From the NCBI GenBank assembly GCA_949128115.1, contig OX421968.1, forward strand, positions 6,510,001 through 6,574,000: 64,000 nt of DNA. The letters run 5' to 3'. The notes beneath the pieces are model-generated. The model was not told where the DNA came from and ran no database searches. It was given only the letters and a program-made list of their open reading frames with translations. The position numbers and the translations under genes are program-made. Within the stretch, counting starts at the first letter, position 1. Every line of letters starts with the position of its first letter. The stretch is from Anaspis maculata. Its lineage: Eukaryota; Arthropoda; Insecta; Coleoptera; Scraptiidae. Positions 1 to 11,180 of this stretch are shown piece by piece.

Positions 1-593
1 TATCTACTCTCAATGAAGTTACCAAAGTCTTGAAATTCCAAGGCAATTTATAACTTTTGTGTGATGCTTCAAACATAGGAATTTAAAATAGCTCTACTGA
101 TAAACACTTTCATAGCATTTTGTGACTGAAGTGATATTGCCGACTGTGCTTTTCAGAGGCTAGATATCACTCTATAAATTTTACCATAGCGCACTTGAAG
201 TTTTTTAAAAGTAAATCATACTTCTTCGGTGAGGAGGTGGATTTCCTGGGACATTAAATAGAAGCATGGTCACGCACAAAAGATCTTATAGGTCGCAGTG
301 CAGAAAGGATCCTCCGAGACCAAACGACCACCTCTAATCTACAATCTACAAATCATACTTCACACAGGATATATGTTCACTTGTTTCAGAATTATAAATT
401 TTTTCAAATGGCGATGTTCGGTTAGTTTATTTTCCAAGAATTCCATTTTTGCAGCGGCTTACAAAAAATGTTCCACCTTGCTCCAGCCTACAACTTCTTT
501 CACAAAAAGCTACACCTTTTTCAAGTTGATTTCAAGAGAAATTGTATGCGTCCACGTGCGTCCCCGTGATAAACAATTTTTTTTTCAAATATA
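1..593. other. No recognised feature
   Basis: AT-rich sequence with no homology I recognise. The forward frame 298-726 runs into a foldback element and has no recognisable domain. Downstream UHRF1 exons were looked for here on the minus strand and not seen. Confidence 0.4.
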
Positions 594-1619
594 CACACAT
601 CAAAAGAATCTAGGGGACAAGCAAATTCAGACGATTTCTAAAATCATCATAACTTTTGATTGCCGTAAGCGATTTCATATCTGTTTTCAGTGTTTGATAG
701 CCCAATCCTTCGTTCTCATGTCTTGATCACGTCGAATACGAACAATGTTTTTAAAGTTTCTACAGGGTGGTTAATGGAACAGTGTAAAATTGCCAAAAGT
801 TCAGTACGAGCGCGATTTCCCAAAAAAAAAAATTTCATGCATTTCAATAGCACAGTCATGGAGACTGGTATTTCAGCTTCAGTAGTGTTTTTGAATGTTG
901 AAAATTGAAGGTGAATTGCCAAAGATATTGATCATTTTGTGCCGCCATGTTGAACTTCCAAGAAAATGATCCGATTTCATTGAAACTTGGATTGCTCATA
1001 TCTGGTTTTAGTGATTGGAATTCCAGGATCAAATGTCTTGGTTATTTCCAAGCCGCCACATTAAACTTTTATGTAAATGATTCGATTCTACTGTGTTTCA
1101 AGTTTTATTCAAATTGAATCATCTATGTAAAAAGTTCAATATAGCGGCTCGAAAGTGATCGAAAGTGACATTTGACCTTGAAATTCCATTTACTTGAACC
1201 AGACATGAATGTGTTCGAAGTTTCAATGAAATCGGATCACTTTCTTTTTCCTTGGAAATTCAACATGGCGGCACAAAATGATCAATATCTTTGGCAATTG
1301 ACCTTCGATTTTCCAAATTCAAAATTTTTACTGAAGCTGAAACACTAGTTTTCATAACTGTGCTATTGGAATGCATGAAATATTTTTTTTGGGAAATCGC
1401 GCTCGTACTGAACTTTCGGCAATTTTACACTGTTCCATTGATCACCCTGTAGCAACCTTATGAAACACTGTTCGTATTTGACGTGATCAAGGCATAAAAA
1501 CGAAAGATTGGGCTATTGAACACTGAAGACCGATATGAAATCGCTTGCGGGAATCAGAAGTTATGATGATTTTAGGAATCGTCTGAATTTGCTTGTCCTC
1601 TAGACTCTTTTGATGTGTG
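594..1619. mobile_element. Foldback element family A, copy 1 (TA target site)
   Basis: The left end CACACATCAAAAGAATC and the right end GATTCTTTTGATGTGTG (one mismatch at the right) are inverted. The complementarity runs through nearly all of the 1026 bp, so the element is one long imperfect palindrome. It is flanked by TA on both sides. A second copy lies at 46537-47567 with the same ends and also flanked by TA. TA duplication is the habit of Tc1/mariner-type elements; that class is inferred because no transposase is present. The arms contain ACAGGGTG/CACCCTGT. Confidence 0.85.
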
Positions 1620-1621
1620 TA

Positions 1622-2100
1622 TGTATGAAAAGACAAAAATTTAAAATTTCTGAAGAACGCTGATTTTCAATGGACTGCTGCGAAATCGTGTTAAGATTGT
1701 CAACAAGACATTATTTTAATGATATTGGAAGAGCAGGGTTGTTTCTAGGGGTGTTTTACATAAAAAATAAAAAGTTCTGTTTTTTCGTTACGAACATGTT
1801 TTCTATTTTGAATTCTATCATCACTAAGAAGTTGAAGTCAGAATTTTTTCCAATATTTTTCCCATAATCACCTCAATATTTTTGAACGATTTGATGAATT
1901 TAACAATTTTTTTCTCGTTATTTTTTTTTCAACCCTCAAATCTCACCCACAAGGGTCAATGAATTTTATTCAATATTTTTCCCTCAATCGCCTTGATATT
2001 CTGAGAAAATTCGCTGAACTGGAAATTTTTCTGTTCTTCTTTTTTTTTGAACCCCATTTCACCCCTGAGCACAATTGGAATTTTTTCAATATTTTTTCTA
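1622..2100. other. AT-rich spacer, no gene
   Basis: Contains a loosely repeated phrase (CAATATTTTTCCC ... AATCACCTCAATATTTTTGA) seen three times between about 1850 and 2100. It may be a degraded tandem repeat of roughly 110 bp. No coding sequence is recognised. Confidence 0.35.
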
Positions 2101-2104
2101 TAAT

Positions 2105-2135
<31 letters not shown>
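2101..2135. repeat. (TTTA)n microsatellite, possible retroposon tail
   Basis: About eight TTTA units. On the minus strand this reads (TAAA)n and could be the 3' tail of a retroposed fragment covering about 2136-2460, but no coding sequence supports that. Confidence 0.7.
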
Positions 2136-2726
2136 CAACGCAATAGTTGAGATTCGATTAACGAAGGGATGAACTGGATATGTTCAACCGTTCGGAAGAT
2201 ACGGAAGATTTAGGTGAATTTTGTTAGGAAACGAGGAACGAGGTAAATAAAAATAATCACGAAAAAAAAGCGGCCACAAATAGCCTCCGCCACTACGTTT
2301 GGCGAGGCATAAAAACAAGTCATATCAAAGAATATGATTGTCCAGGAACAAATCGAAAGAAATGTGTAGGGATACAACTTCATGGAAAACCATTGCCTCT
2401 CATACCTTAAAGGTATGCTTAAGGTTGGCGATTCACAGTGAAGGAAAGACCGTGACATGCCATGAGTGAGGAATAAAGCTAGAATTTTAATTCTGCGGTT
2501 TGGGCGCTACCAATGCTTCAAATGCAAAAAGCAAGGAAGGTTTTTCTAAAATTGCACTGGTCAGTTCAGCTGCTTTTTTAGATTTTACATTTGTGCGAAA
2601 TAGATATGGGCGTTTCTATAGAGATTTTTGTGTATATCTTGTATACTAGTTTTAATTGACGTATCTTATTTGTGTTACCACTGCAACAGAAGATTAATAA
2701 ATATATTTATTCATTTATTATTTATA

Positions 2727-2765
2727 GATTAGATTAGATTAGATTAAATTAGATTAGATTAGATT
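2727..2765. repeat. (GATTA)n microsatellite
   Basis: Seven to eight near-perfect 5 bp units with one A-for-G change. The flanking 2136-2726 and 2766-3098 contain no recognised gene. Confidence 0.85.
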
Positions 2766-3098
2766 CTTTTGAAGAATTTTTATCACGAAAAAACTAAAAT
2801 AGCTATTCGACTAGACAATCCAATTTCAGATACCCGTTTTCTTCAGTTTTTCTTTCAAAGCACTGATAGCAATGGAACCGTAAGAATAAAACAACAATTT
2901 GGATGGCCAACCTTGAAACGCGGATACTTGGCAGCGGTGTGGTCTATGTTTTGTTTATTTCAATTTTCTGGTTCTGATTTGGCTTCCCCGCAAGGTAAAT
3001 AATGGAGTTAAGGTGAGGTAGGTAGGTATCTAATCTACGTATCTATCTATGCTTAAATATGTAATATCAGCTCAGGTAGATAACTAACTGAAACTTAC

Positions 3099-4880
3099 CA
3101 ATCCCCGGGCGGTATATCGCTTAACGGCGGATCTAGACAAAATAAATGAAAAGCGAATCCGCATTCTTCACAGATGATCATGGAAGTAACACTGGTTTTT
3201 TCGGAACACAGTTTACAGCCGCAAAATTTGCACCGGCGATTGGCCTTATCCCGACATCGAGTACAGTAAAGAGGTAGACTTCCTGAAATTTGAGATAGAA
3301 GTAATCTTCTAATACATATAAATTGCTCAACGAAAAATAGGGTTATTCCAAAATTTGCTCTAAATTCAAAGAAGAAACTGTCGATTTCAAAACGGTCAAG
3401 TAGTGTTGTCTGAGAAGATATCCTTTTGGCTACAAAAGGTCATACAGGATGTCACGAAATTAGACCGCAATATCTAACCAGTCCATTTTACGTCAAAAAA
3501 TAGGAGGAAAAAATTCCAGTAAACATGGGTCAAATAATGCCTCTCAAGGGAGCTAGAGCCCCTTATTGCAAGTATTTCCAAAACTTGCTAAGATAAAATG
3601 ACGAAATTTGGTTTGACCGCTACATTTCAAGAGCTTAAGGTAATGCTGTGAAGAAGATTTCCACATTTTATCAAGGATGTCTAACGAGACATGAATTTAG
3701 GCCCATTTTTTTGATACGAAAATTTGAAAATTGAAGTTTTTATTGGAAAAAAAGTCCCCTTCACTATTCCAATTCGACGGACCGTTTTCGAGATGACTTT
3801 GAAAAAGCCTCACCTGAGATTCTCCTAAAATTTCCAAATCCCGAGTACAAAAACCAAAGCAATAACACCAACTGTGTTTCCTTGGACCAAAAACAGAAAG
3901 AAACGTTCCAATAAACGTGGGTTTGAATATGGTCCTTAGGGGACCTAGAGGTCCTTGGGAGGGTAACTTCTCGAGATAACATAAATCGCGCTCTAGGGGC
4001 TCTAGGTCCCCTAAGGAGCATTTTCAACCCACCTTCACTGAAACATTTCTCCCTGTTTTTGGTCCAGGAATTTTGAGCAAATTGTGGAATATCCCTATTT
4101 TTCGTTGAGCACTTTATATTCGTACTTTTTTCGTATCGTGGCATGAGATTCTGACTGTCGGTTAGCAAGACAGGATGCTCGATTCTTAATATTTCTTTGT
4201 GGTTTTTTATGATGCACCCTTCTTTCCTGACCAGTGCTCCAACAAATATAGTGCCGCTTAGCCTCTTCGAAATTCGGGTTATCTCGAAATCATACCTGCA
4301 ACAAATTACAAGGCCAAACCAGTGTTTTGAAACAGCTGTCAAGATCTTATATACCAATATCCGAGCTCGCCTGGACTGGTGAAGTTGTAGTTCACCAGAA
4401 CTTTCATTCCCGTCTCCAACTCTTCCAGGGAATATTTTTTGTAAGATCTTGGACGAATTTCCGAGAATTTGGCGGATATTGGTACGGTCTCTTCATCCCT
4501 GAATTATTCGAAAAAATAATTGCAAAACAGAATCTCAGCAGTTTCTGGCTTTGATTTTCTCACCTGTCCATTATAATTTGAAATCGGATGTTTTCTTCCA
4601 ACCCCTCATCATCCGACGGATCCAAGTTGAAGGGGTTCAAGATTTTCAGAATTCGGTGAATCTTCGCTTCAAACCATGCACCTTCTGGATTCATGTAATC
4701 AATTTTATCACCAATTCTGTAAAAGAGACTTTCCCCTTCGACCAGTTCCGATTCTGTTTCAGGTTCCGGGGTGGATACCTCATCTTTCATATTCTGATCG
4801 GCAACAGTAGAACAGATCCTTAATTGGATGACCTGCCCTTCCTGGACGCCATAATCGAGAATCTTGCGTTCGTCCGCCAA
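3099..4880 (-). CDS. UHRF1: UHRF1-like gene, exons 2-5 (UBL end, tandem Tudor, PHD); partial, continues past position 1
   Basis: Four exons on the minus strand: 4564-4880, 4355-4498, 4126-4295 and 3099-3282. The introns between them are 65, 59 and 843 nt, all GT-AG and phase-compatible. Exon 2 gives the end of the ubiquitin-like domain (LADERKILDYG, QVIQLRI), an acidic linker and the start of the tandem Tudor domain (GAWFEAKI). Exon 3 contains EELETGMKVLVNYN and ends in GYW; exon 4 continues YDFEITRI, matching the family GFWYDAEI. Exon 5 is a cysteine-rich PHD region with CTRCRDK, CKFCGCKLC, ICEECGFAFH and CLDPPLSDIPPGDW, closely matching UHRF1. With exon 1 this gives 325 codons. The exon carrying the last PHD cysteines, SRA and RING was searched for below 3099 and not found, so the gene is cut by the window edge. 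Confidence in the family is high; exact ends need RNA evidence. Confidence 0.93.
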
Positions 4881-5096
4881 CTGGTACATTTGGTAATTAA
4901 AAATAAATAAATAAACAAAACTGATCCAACAAAATAAACGTTGCATGGCCAAATCTGTCTTAAATTTGAAACTGAGTAACTTTTCGATTGCTGAAAACGA
5001 TCTCAATGGACCTTTTCAATAAAGGCAGTCTCTCTCGCACGATTTACGTCACAGCCCCACATAGCCGCAGAGTGGTGCCGCGCCTTGGAGATATCA

Positions 5097-5255
5097 TGGT
5101 GGCCTTACATTGAGCATCAAATGCTGCATCTTTTTTAGCTGCTGAGCTCTCATTGGTCACATGTTGGTCATTGACAGCAATTTCAGGCGTCAGTTTCAGT
5201 CAGAACTTTGCAGCAAAAAAAGCTGCAGCATTTGATGCTCAATGTAAGGCCACCA
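5097..5255. mobile_element. 159 bp palindromic MITE, family B, copy 1
   Basis: The inverted ends TGGTGGCCTTACATTGAGCA and TGCTCAATGTAAGGCCACCA extend to about 32 bp. The second copy at 29465-29623 has the same 159 bp length and is flanked by TTA on both sides; this copy has TCA on the left and TTA on the right. A three-base TTA/TAA duplication fits PIF/Harbinger-type MITEs. Confidence 0.85.
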
Positions 5256-6218
5256 TTAGGCGCCGTTATAGCTAGACACCACCAACTGCGCGGTACGAAC
5301 GCGCACGCATCTGTCTGTCTCTTTTCTGAAGAGGTTCATTCTGTTTACACGGTTCGCTAGTCTCATCCTTTGTCTATCGGTCCGCGTTTTTGCAAAAATT
5401 AGGTACATTACATCAAGTTTCTGCAGGCTCAACATCTACTTACTTGGAACATTTCTTTAAAACAACCAGTTCCGGACAAATAATAATTATGATACAAGTG
5501 AATATGCCCTCAAGGGCGTGAGGTTCAGTAGCGCACTACTCTTTTCTACCATAAACTCTACGTGTGACGGTTTAGAAATAAATCAAAGAGTCAAAAGAAA
5601 AGCTCAACATACCAACATTTTACAGATGTCGACGTTGTAGCATACGGGGAGTCTGAAAAAAAGATTTTTTTTCGCTTTCGCGATGATCTTACCTCTTATT
5701 TTTAGAAGAATTCGATGAGAAGTAAAACCAGTCCTTCTTCTCACTTTGTGTGTGTTTGATAGAAAGCCTCGCCCAAAAAATTGGTTACTTCGCAGCAGTC
5801 ATTCATTTTGGTATATTGTTACAGAAAGTATGATCATATAAGACACATACAAACATACAACAAATATCATATTGTTTCGTTGGTATCCTGGGAAACCCCT
5901 TGAAAGCTAGTTATTAAAAATGCTCTAATACTGCGGTGAAGGGATGGCGAAATATGCTTGCTAAATGTCACTTGAGATGAAATGGCCATTTATGCAAAAA
6001 GTAAAAAATACGGATGATGTCATAAACAAAGCAAGTCTGAAATAGGACCTTTTCGATATAGAAATTAGCTGTGAGTAGTTTCATTTCCATCATATCTATT
6101 TCACGTTAACACCATGGCATTGTTGAGAGCGGTTTTCGCCCTATCACTCGGCTAGCCCAAATGGGAGCCTTGTTTTTACCGGATTTTCGTAGGAAATTCG
6201 CTATTAGCCGCGCTTCAA
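5256..6218. other. Intronic sequence, no gene; fragment of the GC-box element end near 5490-5530
   Basis: The phrase at about 5497-5535 (ATGCCCTCAAGGGCGTGAG, then CAGTAGCGCA) is a diverged copy of the end of the 2 kb GC-box element at 20228-22281. Nothing else is recognised. Confidence 0.4.
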
Positions 6219-6242
6219 GTCCGTCCGTCTGTCTGTCCGTCT
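6219..6242 (+). repeat. GTCY microsatellite (GTCC/GTCT)
   Basis: Six units of GTCC or GTCT followed shortly by AACTCCTCCTAAA, the same arrangement as in the GC-box elements (GTCC units, then AACTCCTCC). It is probably a fragment of a related family. Confidence 0.6.
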
Positions 6243-6389
6243 TGTAGTTGAACTCCTCCTAAACGAAAAATCGTAGCGGTATCGTTTTTTTTGCAAATTA
6301 ATGCTGATTGTCTGCGGATGCGAATAGGCACAAAAAATATTTGGTCAGGCCGCACGATTGCAAGAAAAAAATCAAAATGTTTAAAAAGT

Positions 6390-6675
6390 CGGTATTCAAC
6401 GCTGCGGTGTGAACTTCTACATCGAGGAATCTTGCGAACCGTTCTAGATACATGTATACATGCAGCGAACGAAATATGCGGAAATTGATGGATACATTTT
6501 TAGTGGATGAATCATTCTGATTCCTTTATTGCAATAGAAGATATAATTTTTCAATAAAAGGTTTCGCCCCGCGATTCCACATTTGTCGGTATTTAACGCT
6601 ACTGTGTGAACTTCTGCATCGAGGAATCTTGCAAACTGTTCTAGATACATGCATACATCCAGTGAACGAAAGATA
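6390..6675. repeat. Two direct copies, about 85 bp, offset 197 bp
   Basis: 6390-6475 and 6587-6672 share GTGTGAACTTCT, CATCGAGGAATCTTGC and GTTCTAGATACATG, each followed by GTGAACGAAA-like sequence. This is a diverged tandem duplication of unknown origin. Confidence 0.75.
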
Positions 6676-6751
6676 CAGAAAGAAATGAAGAAATTTTTCG
6701 TGAAAAAATCAACCTGATTCATTCATTCTCAAGGAAGATATTTCTATTTTT

Positions 6752-6781
6752 CCGCTAGTATAGCGGAACCTATACTAGCGG
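6752..6781. other. Perfect 12 bp stem hairpin
   Basis: The stem CCGCTAGTATAG pairs with CTATACTAGCGG across a 6 base loop. It is isolated, with no known role. Confidence 0.7.
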
Positions 6782-6979
6782 TTCAAGCTGCTTCTGGCTC
6801 CGTGCTTGTGATCAAAATAGGTACACTGAGAAAAATGACTCTATAAGAATTTCTGAGCAGAAAATTTCTTATATTCAAAATGAATCAAATTATGCTAGGA
6901 ATAATCGGTCATTTCAGCTGGTATAAAACGCATTCTATGGAATGTAACATGATTTTACTGGAAAAATCCAATACCTTTG

Positions 6980-7667
6980 GTAATAATAATAATGATAAAT
7001 AGCATTTATTTCCAACAGGTAGACACCTACAGAAAATATTGTGTCAGAGTACAACACAAGTATTAAAATAACAAACAGTTAATGAACATCTAACAAATAG
7101 AAAGAATCATGAGGGATCAATAATAATTCAGGGTATGCCAGAACAGCTCAAAATGTGAGTTAGAGAGTCGAAGTTAATATCACAGTCAGGATACAGCCTG
7201 TTGAACGTATTGCACATGAAAAATATGGGACATCTGGACAGAATGTTGGTATTAGGGCGTTCACAATAAAAAGTAGGCCATTGCCTAGCAGAAATACGCG
7301 GTACGTGGAACTGCAGCTTTTCCAGCAAGGCAGAACAGTCAACCTTTCCGTTACATAAGTTGAAAAGAAAAGTCAGAGCTATCTGCTTAGTTCGGTCATG
7401 TGAAGATTTAATGCCAACCTCGTTGAGCAACTCGACGTGGTCATAGCCTCTTGGGGGGTAAACACCATTCTCCATAAACACCAATCGTTTAGAAAATCTA
7501 CGTTGAACAGATTCCAGTGACACCTCATGGCCCCGATATATCGGATGCCAAATCAATATACCGTACTCTAACCGGCTACGTACAAGAGAGAAGTAGAGTG
7601 TCATGAGAACATGCCTACCGAAATCCTTGCAATTACGATACCGATACCGAATGTAAAATAATTTCAA
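6980..7667 (-). mobile_element. Non-LTR retrotransposon 3' end (Jockey/CR1-like), 5' truncated
   Basis: The minus-strand frame 7128-7667 (179 codons) has the C-terminal reverse-transcriptase tail common in Jockey/CR1 elements: LYFSLVRSRLEYGILIWHP, then SVQRRFSKRL and a cysteine-poor region with DCSALLEKLQFHVPR. A 3' untranslated stretch leads to a (TTA)n tail at 6980-6999. The catalytic FADD region is absent, so this is a 5'-truncated insertion. It lies in UHRF1 intron 1, in the same orientation as the gene. Confidence 0.85.
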
Positions 7668-7825
7668 TTATTCCCTTAAGATGCATTTCTTCTTCAATAA
7701 GATAAGTTGAATATCATTGTGTTATACAAGGTATAATAATTTCTCACGGCTGGCTTTAGAGCGAAAATATAATTTTATATTAGGTGTAATAATTTCTTAC
7801 TGCTGACTTAAACACTAGTGCTGTC

Positions 7826-8122
7826 AACCGGTTACGGTTAACCGGTTAACTGGTCAAAAAATTCGAATAACCGGTCAAATTTCGCAAAGGAATAACCGGT
7901 TACGGTTAACCGGTCAATAACCGGTTAAAAACCGGTCACGGTTAACCGTTCAATAACCGGTTGAAAATAACCGGTCAATAACCGGTTAAAAGCCGGTCAC
8001 GGTTAACCGGTTTGACCGGTTATGGTTAACCGACTTGACCGGTTACGATTAACCAACCAATAATCGGTCAAGGTTAAAAGGCCGGTTATGGTCCATTTGT
8101 TCAAAATCGTTTACGGTTAACG
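7826..8122. repeat. Degenerate array of CCGGT motifs
   Basis: About 15 CCGGT cores in roughly 270 bp, mostly as AACCGGTT, AACCGGTCA or CGGTTAACCGG, with spacing of 8 to 25 bases. The motif AACCGGTT is the known Grainyhead/CP2 binding consensus. Whether it is bound is unknown; it could equally be a short-period satellite. Confidence 0.8.
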
Positions 8123-8398
8123 ACGGAGTCATATTGGTGGAATAAGCGTTGCGAAATCAATCCGTGTGGGTTTAAATCCTCGACGGATTCTTACCATTTT
8201 GGTCTCTTTCGATAGCTACAAGGATGTACTTTGGTTTGAGCCCATTGGAATTTTTTTTTATTTTGGAAATGTTAATGGGCTCAAACCAAAGTACATCCTT
8301 GTAGCTTTCGAAAGAGACCTAAATGGTGAGACTCTGTCAAGGAATAAACCCACAGGGATTGATTTCGCAACGCTTATTTTACCAATCCAACTCCGTTC
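8121..8398. mobile_element. 278 bp foldback MITE, family C, copy 1 (TTAA target site)
   Basis: Inverted arms contain GAAATCAAT, TTTGGTCTCTTTCGA and TACTTTGGTTTGAGCCCATT. It is flanked by TTAA on both sides (8117-8120, 8399-8402). The second copy (48239-48569) is also flanked by TTAA. TTAA duplication is typical of piggyBac-type elements. Confidence 0.88.
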
Positions 8399-8402
8399 TT
8401 AA

Positions 8403-9540
8403 TCAGTTACTACAACTAGCTGGTCAATCACCGGTGAATTTGAACAACTGGTGCATCATGGTAGGGTAATTATCACAGCGGAGGTAATGCAGAGTCCATC
8501 CTTATGATACCACCTATAAGCTGCAAGGCAAGTACACTCACTAACCTATACCTAGTCTTTTGAAAATATGTTTATCAAAATTATTGTGCATGATGGCAAA
8601 AATACGGAAAACTTGCAGGTACCTATTTATTTATTTTTTGATTGAGGGTTCAATTTCGTGGGAAGTGAAGTTGAAATTTGACATATTCAAACCAAAAGAT
8701 CAAAACGCTGGAGTAGACTTCCAAGATTTTTAAATAAGTATACAGGATGTTTCTTGTTTAATCGGAAACGTTTTGACAGCGGATGAAGCATAAAAAAATA
8801 AGTGGACTTTCTCCAGAAATGTACAAAAACTGAGATAAAGCCATTCAAAGTTGAGATTAAAAGAAAGTTTTCCTCGCATAATTTCCACACCGTTGAAACA
8901 ATTTGCCTCAAATTTTACATAGCTCGTCCCTGTTATCTTCCATTATTTCTACGCCACTGACTATTTTGCAGAAATGCCTATAGGCACTTGAATTCTGCAA
9001 TCAATTAAGAAGAAGAAGTTATTCCTGATAAATATTAAAAGCTTCCTTGTCAAGATATTTGAATCCGAATGTTTGAAAAACATGTTGAAAACGCCAATTC
9101 CAAGAAATTAATGATATAGATCGGAGAAAAGTCATGATTTCATTACTGAAACAGACTTTCCAGGCGTTTTAAGTTTATGAACCATTATTTTAGCTGAGAA
9201 GCAACAAGTTTTCTAAAAATTATTTTTTTGGCTCTTGAAATTGGTTTACAAGATTTTTTTCAAACATTATGATTCAATTATCTCGAAGACGAAGCCTTTA
9301 ACAAAAGTTGCCAGGAGTAATTTATTTCTTTGAATTAATTGCCAGTCCAAATGCCTAGGCATTTTTGCAAAATAGTCAGTGGCGCAGAAATTGAGGGGAG
9401 AACAGGGACGAGTCCCCCAATATCTACGCCATTGGACCAATGTGTCGAAACTCAAAATCCTTCAAAGTCCTTGAGTGGCAGTTTTTGAAGATTCACTTGA
9501 TAATCACGTATCCAAAATGTGAGGCGAATTGGTTCAACGC
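8403..9540. other. Intronic, no gene recognised
   Basis: Two phrases recur: CATTTTTGCAAAATAGTCAGTGG near 9360 is inverted relative to CCACTGACTATTTTGCAGAAATG near 8950, so 8940-9420 is a decayed foldback. No coding frame is supported. Confidence 0.45.
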
Positions 9541-10271
9541 ACAGTGGTCCAGAATTCAGAAAATCTGGCCAAAAATCTGAAACTTATGTAACTTGTTCAG
9601 AACAAAATCGTGAATACAGAAAAAATCAATTAAAAAATCTCATTGGAAAATGGGGTAATTTTGAGGGGGCTAAATTCAAAATAAATTCAAAAAATTCCGA
9701 AACTCATGGAGCTGGTTCATAATAAAGTCGTGACTACAGAAAAAAATTGAAAAAATTCTTATTGCAAAATGGGGTTGAATTTGAGGGGGATAAAGTGAAA
9801 ATAAATTCGAAAAAATCTGAAACTTATGACACTGGTCCACAATAAAGTCCTGATTACAGAAAAAATTATTAAAAAAATCTCATTGCAAAATGGGGTTGAT
9901 TTTGAGGGGGTTCAAATCGAAATAAATTAGAAAAATTCTGAAACTTCTGAAGCTAGTCCATAATAAGGTCGTGGTTGCAATAAAAATAATTGAAATAATC
10001 TTATTAGAAAATTGGGTTGATTTTAGGGGGTTGAAATCGAAATAAATGGGAAAATTGTGATACTTATGGAGCTGGTTCGTGATCACAGATGAAATAATCG
10101 TAATTAGCATTTATCTACAAAGTAAAAAAAAAATTGTAGAAAAAGAAAAACTACTATCAATGCAATAATAGGCAACCTGCGGCATTATAGTATTGTTATT
10201 CAAAACTGGGTGGATTTGAGGGGGATAAAATCGAAATGAATTAGAAAAATTCTGAAACTCTAGGGACTGAT

Positions 10272-10273
10272 CC

Positions 10274-10305
<32 letters not shown>

Positions 10306-10913
10306 TCTTTATTTGTACGTAGCCAGAAACTGGTTGTACACGTCAAGTAAGTGCAGTAAGTATAGGTATAAACACGTAAATGGTCAATCAATTTGAAAAC
10401 AATACATACACACATTTTACATAAAATACGGGGAGATCACAGAATTTATCACATAATTTGTTACAACATTTGGCTAAAATTGGTGCTTAAGGTACTCATC
10501 CCAGCTGTAAAAAGGATTTTTTAAAAGGAATTTCTTTATTTCTTTCTTAAACTGAGCCGAAGTCAAACTCTTGATGCCCTCCGGAAGATAATTATAAAAT
10601 TTAATTGCCCAATAATTAAAACCCTGCTGAGACCGCCCGACCCTATGGTAAGGGATGGCAATATTATGCTGTCTTCGGGTGTCGTATTGATGGTATGCTG
10701 AATTTTTCTTTTGATCACTCTCTGTGGACTTAATGAATAACAGGCAATGAAATATAAAAAGCGACGGCACGGTCAGTATCCCCAGCCGGATGAATAGCGG
10801 TCCGCAATGTGCCGTATAGTCCGCCCCTGCCAGAACCCTGACCGCCCGTTTCTGAAGTCTGAACACCCCATCAGAGCCCGACGACGCTGTCGTCGGGCTC
10901 TGATAGGGTGTTC
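10272..10913 (-). mobile_element. Non-LTR retrotransposon 3' end with (TTA)n tail, 5' truncated
   Basis: The minus-strand frame 10474-10866 (about 130 codons) reads FRLQKRAVRVLAGADY, then CGPLFIRLGILTVPSLFIF and a tail ending WDEYLKHQF. The same block appears in the element at 42608-45465 (VMQKRIVRNMF ... CRPLFRRSGILTVPSY), so both belong to one family. The 3' tail is (TTA)n at 10272-10305. The 5' junction is a hairpin at 10861-10913. Only the end of ORF2 remains. Confidence 0.85.
10861..10913. other. Strong hairpin at the 5' junction of the retrotransposon
   Basis: GAACACCC-ATCAGAGCCCGACGA pairs with TCGTCGGGCTCTGAT-GGGTGTTC with only bulges. One arm is the ORF2 sequence; the other is its inverted copy. 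Confidence 0.85.
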
Positions 10914-11180
10914 TGATAATAGGGTCTCTGATAATAAGGTCATTATCACAGGCAAATTGATTGAAAACACCGCATCGCAGGATGAGGTCATGGGGGGTTT
11001 CAATTAATCAGAAATAAATTGGAAAAACTCTGAAACTTATGAATCTAGTCCATAGTAAGGTCACGATTCCAGGAAAAATTAATGAAAGAATCTCATTGAA
11101 AAATTAATTTGATTTCAAGAGGGTTGAAATCGAAATAAATCAGAAAGTTCTGATCTTTATGGACCTGGTCCATAATAAAG

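Larger units (their letters stand above)
9548..11180. repeat. 120 bp tandem array, interrupted by a retrotransposon
   Basis: The phrase CTGAAACTTATG with variants recurs at 9579, 9699, 9819, 9940 and 10059, an almost exact 120 bp period. Further copies lie at about 10253 and after the retrotransposon at about 11030 and 11150. Each unit contains CAAAATGGGGTTGATTTTGAG and ATCGAAATAAAT. The array is broken by the insertion at about 10268-11006. Confidence 0.88.

Noticed and set aside
298..726. 142-codon forward frame
   Set aside because: No recognisable domain, and the second half is inside foldback family A.
2769..3002. 77-codon forward frame next to UHRF1 exon 5
   Set aside because: No domain, opposite strand to the gene, composition not protein-like; tested as a possible exon and no supporting splice or homology.
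3764..4357. 197-codon minus-strand frame
   Set aside because: Only its part at 4126-4295 is a UHRF1 exon; the start lies in the 59 nt intron and the rest is read-through into the 843 nt intron.
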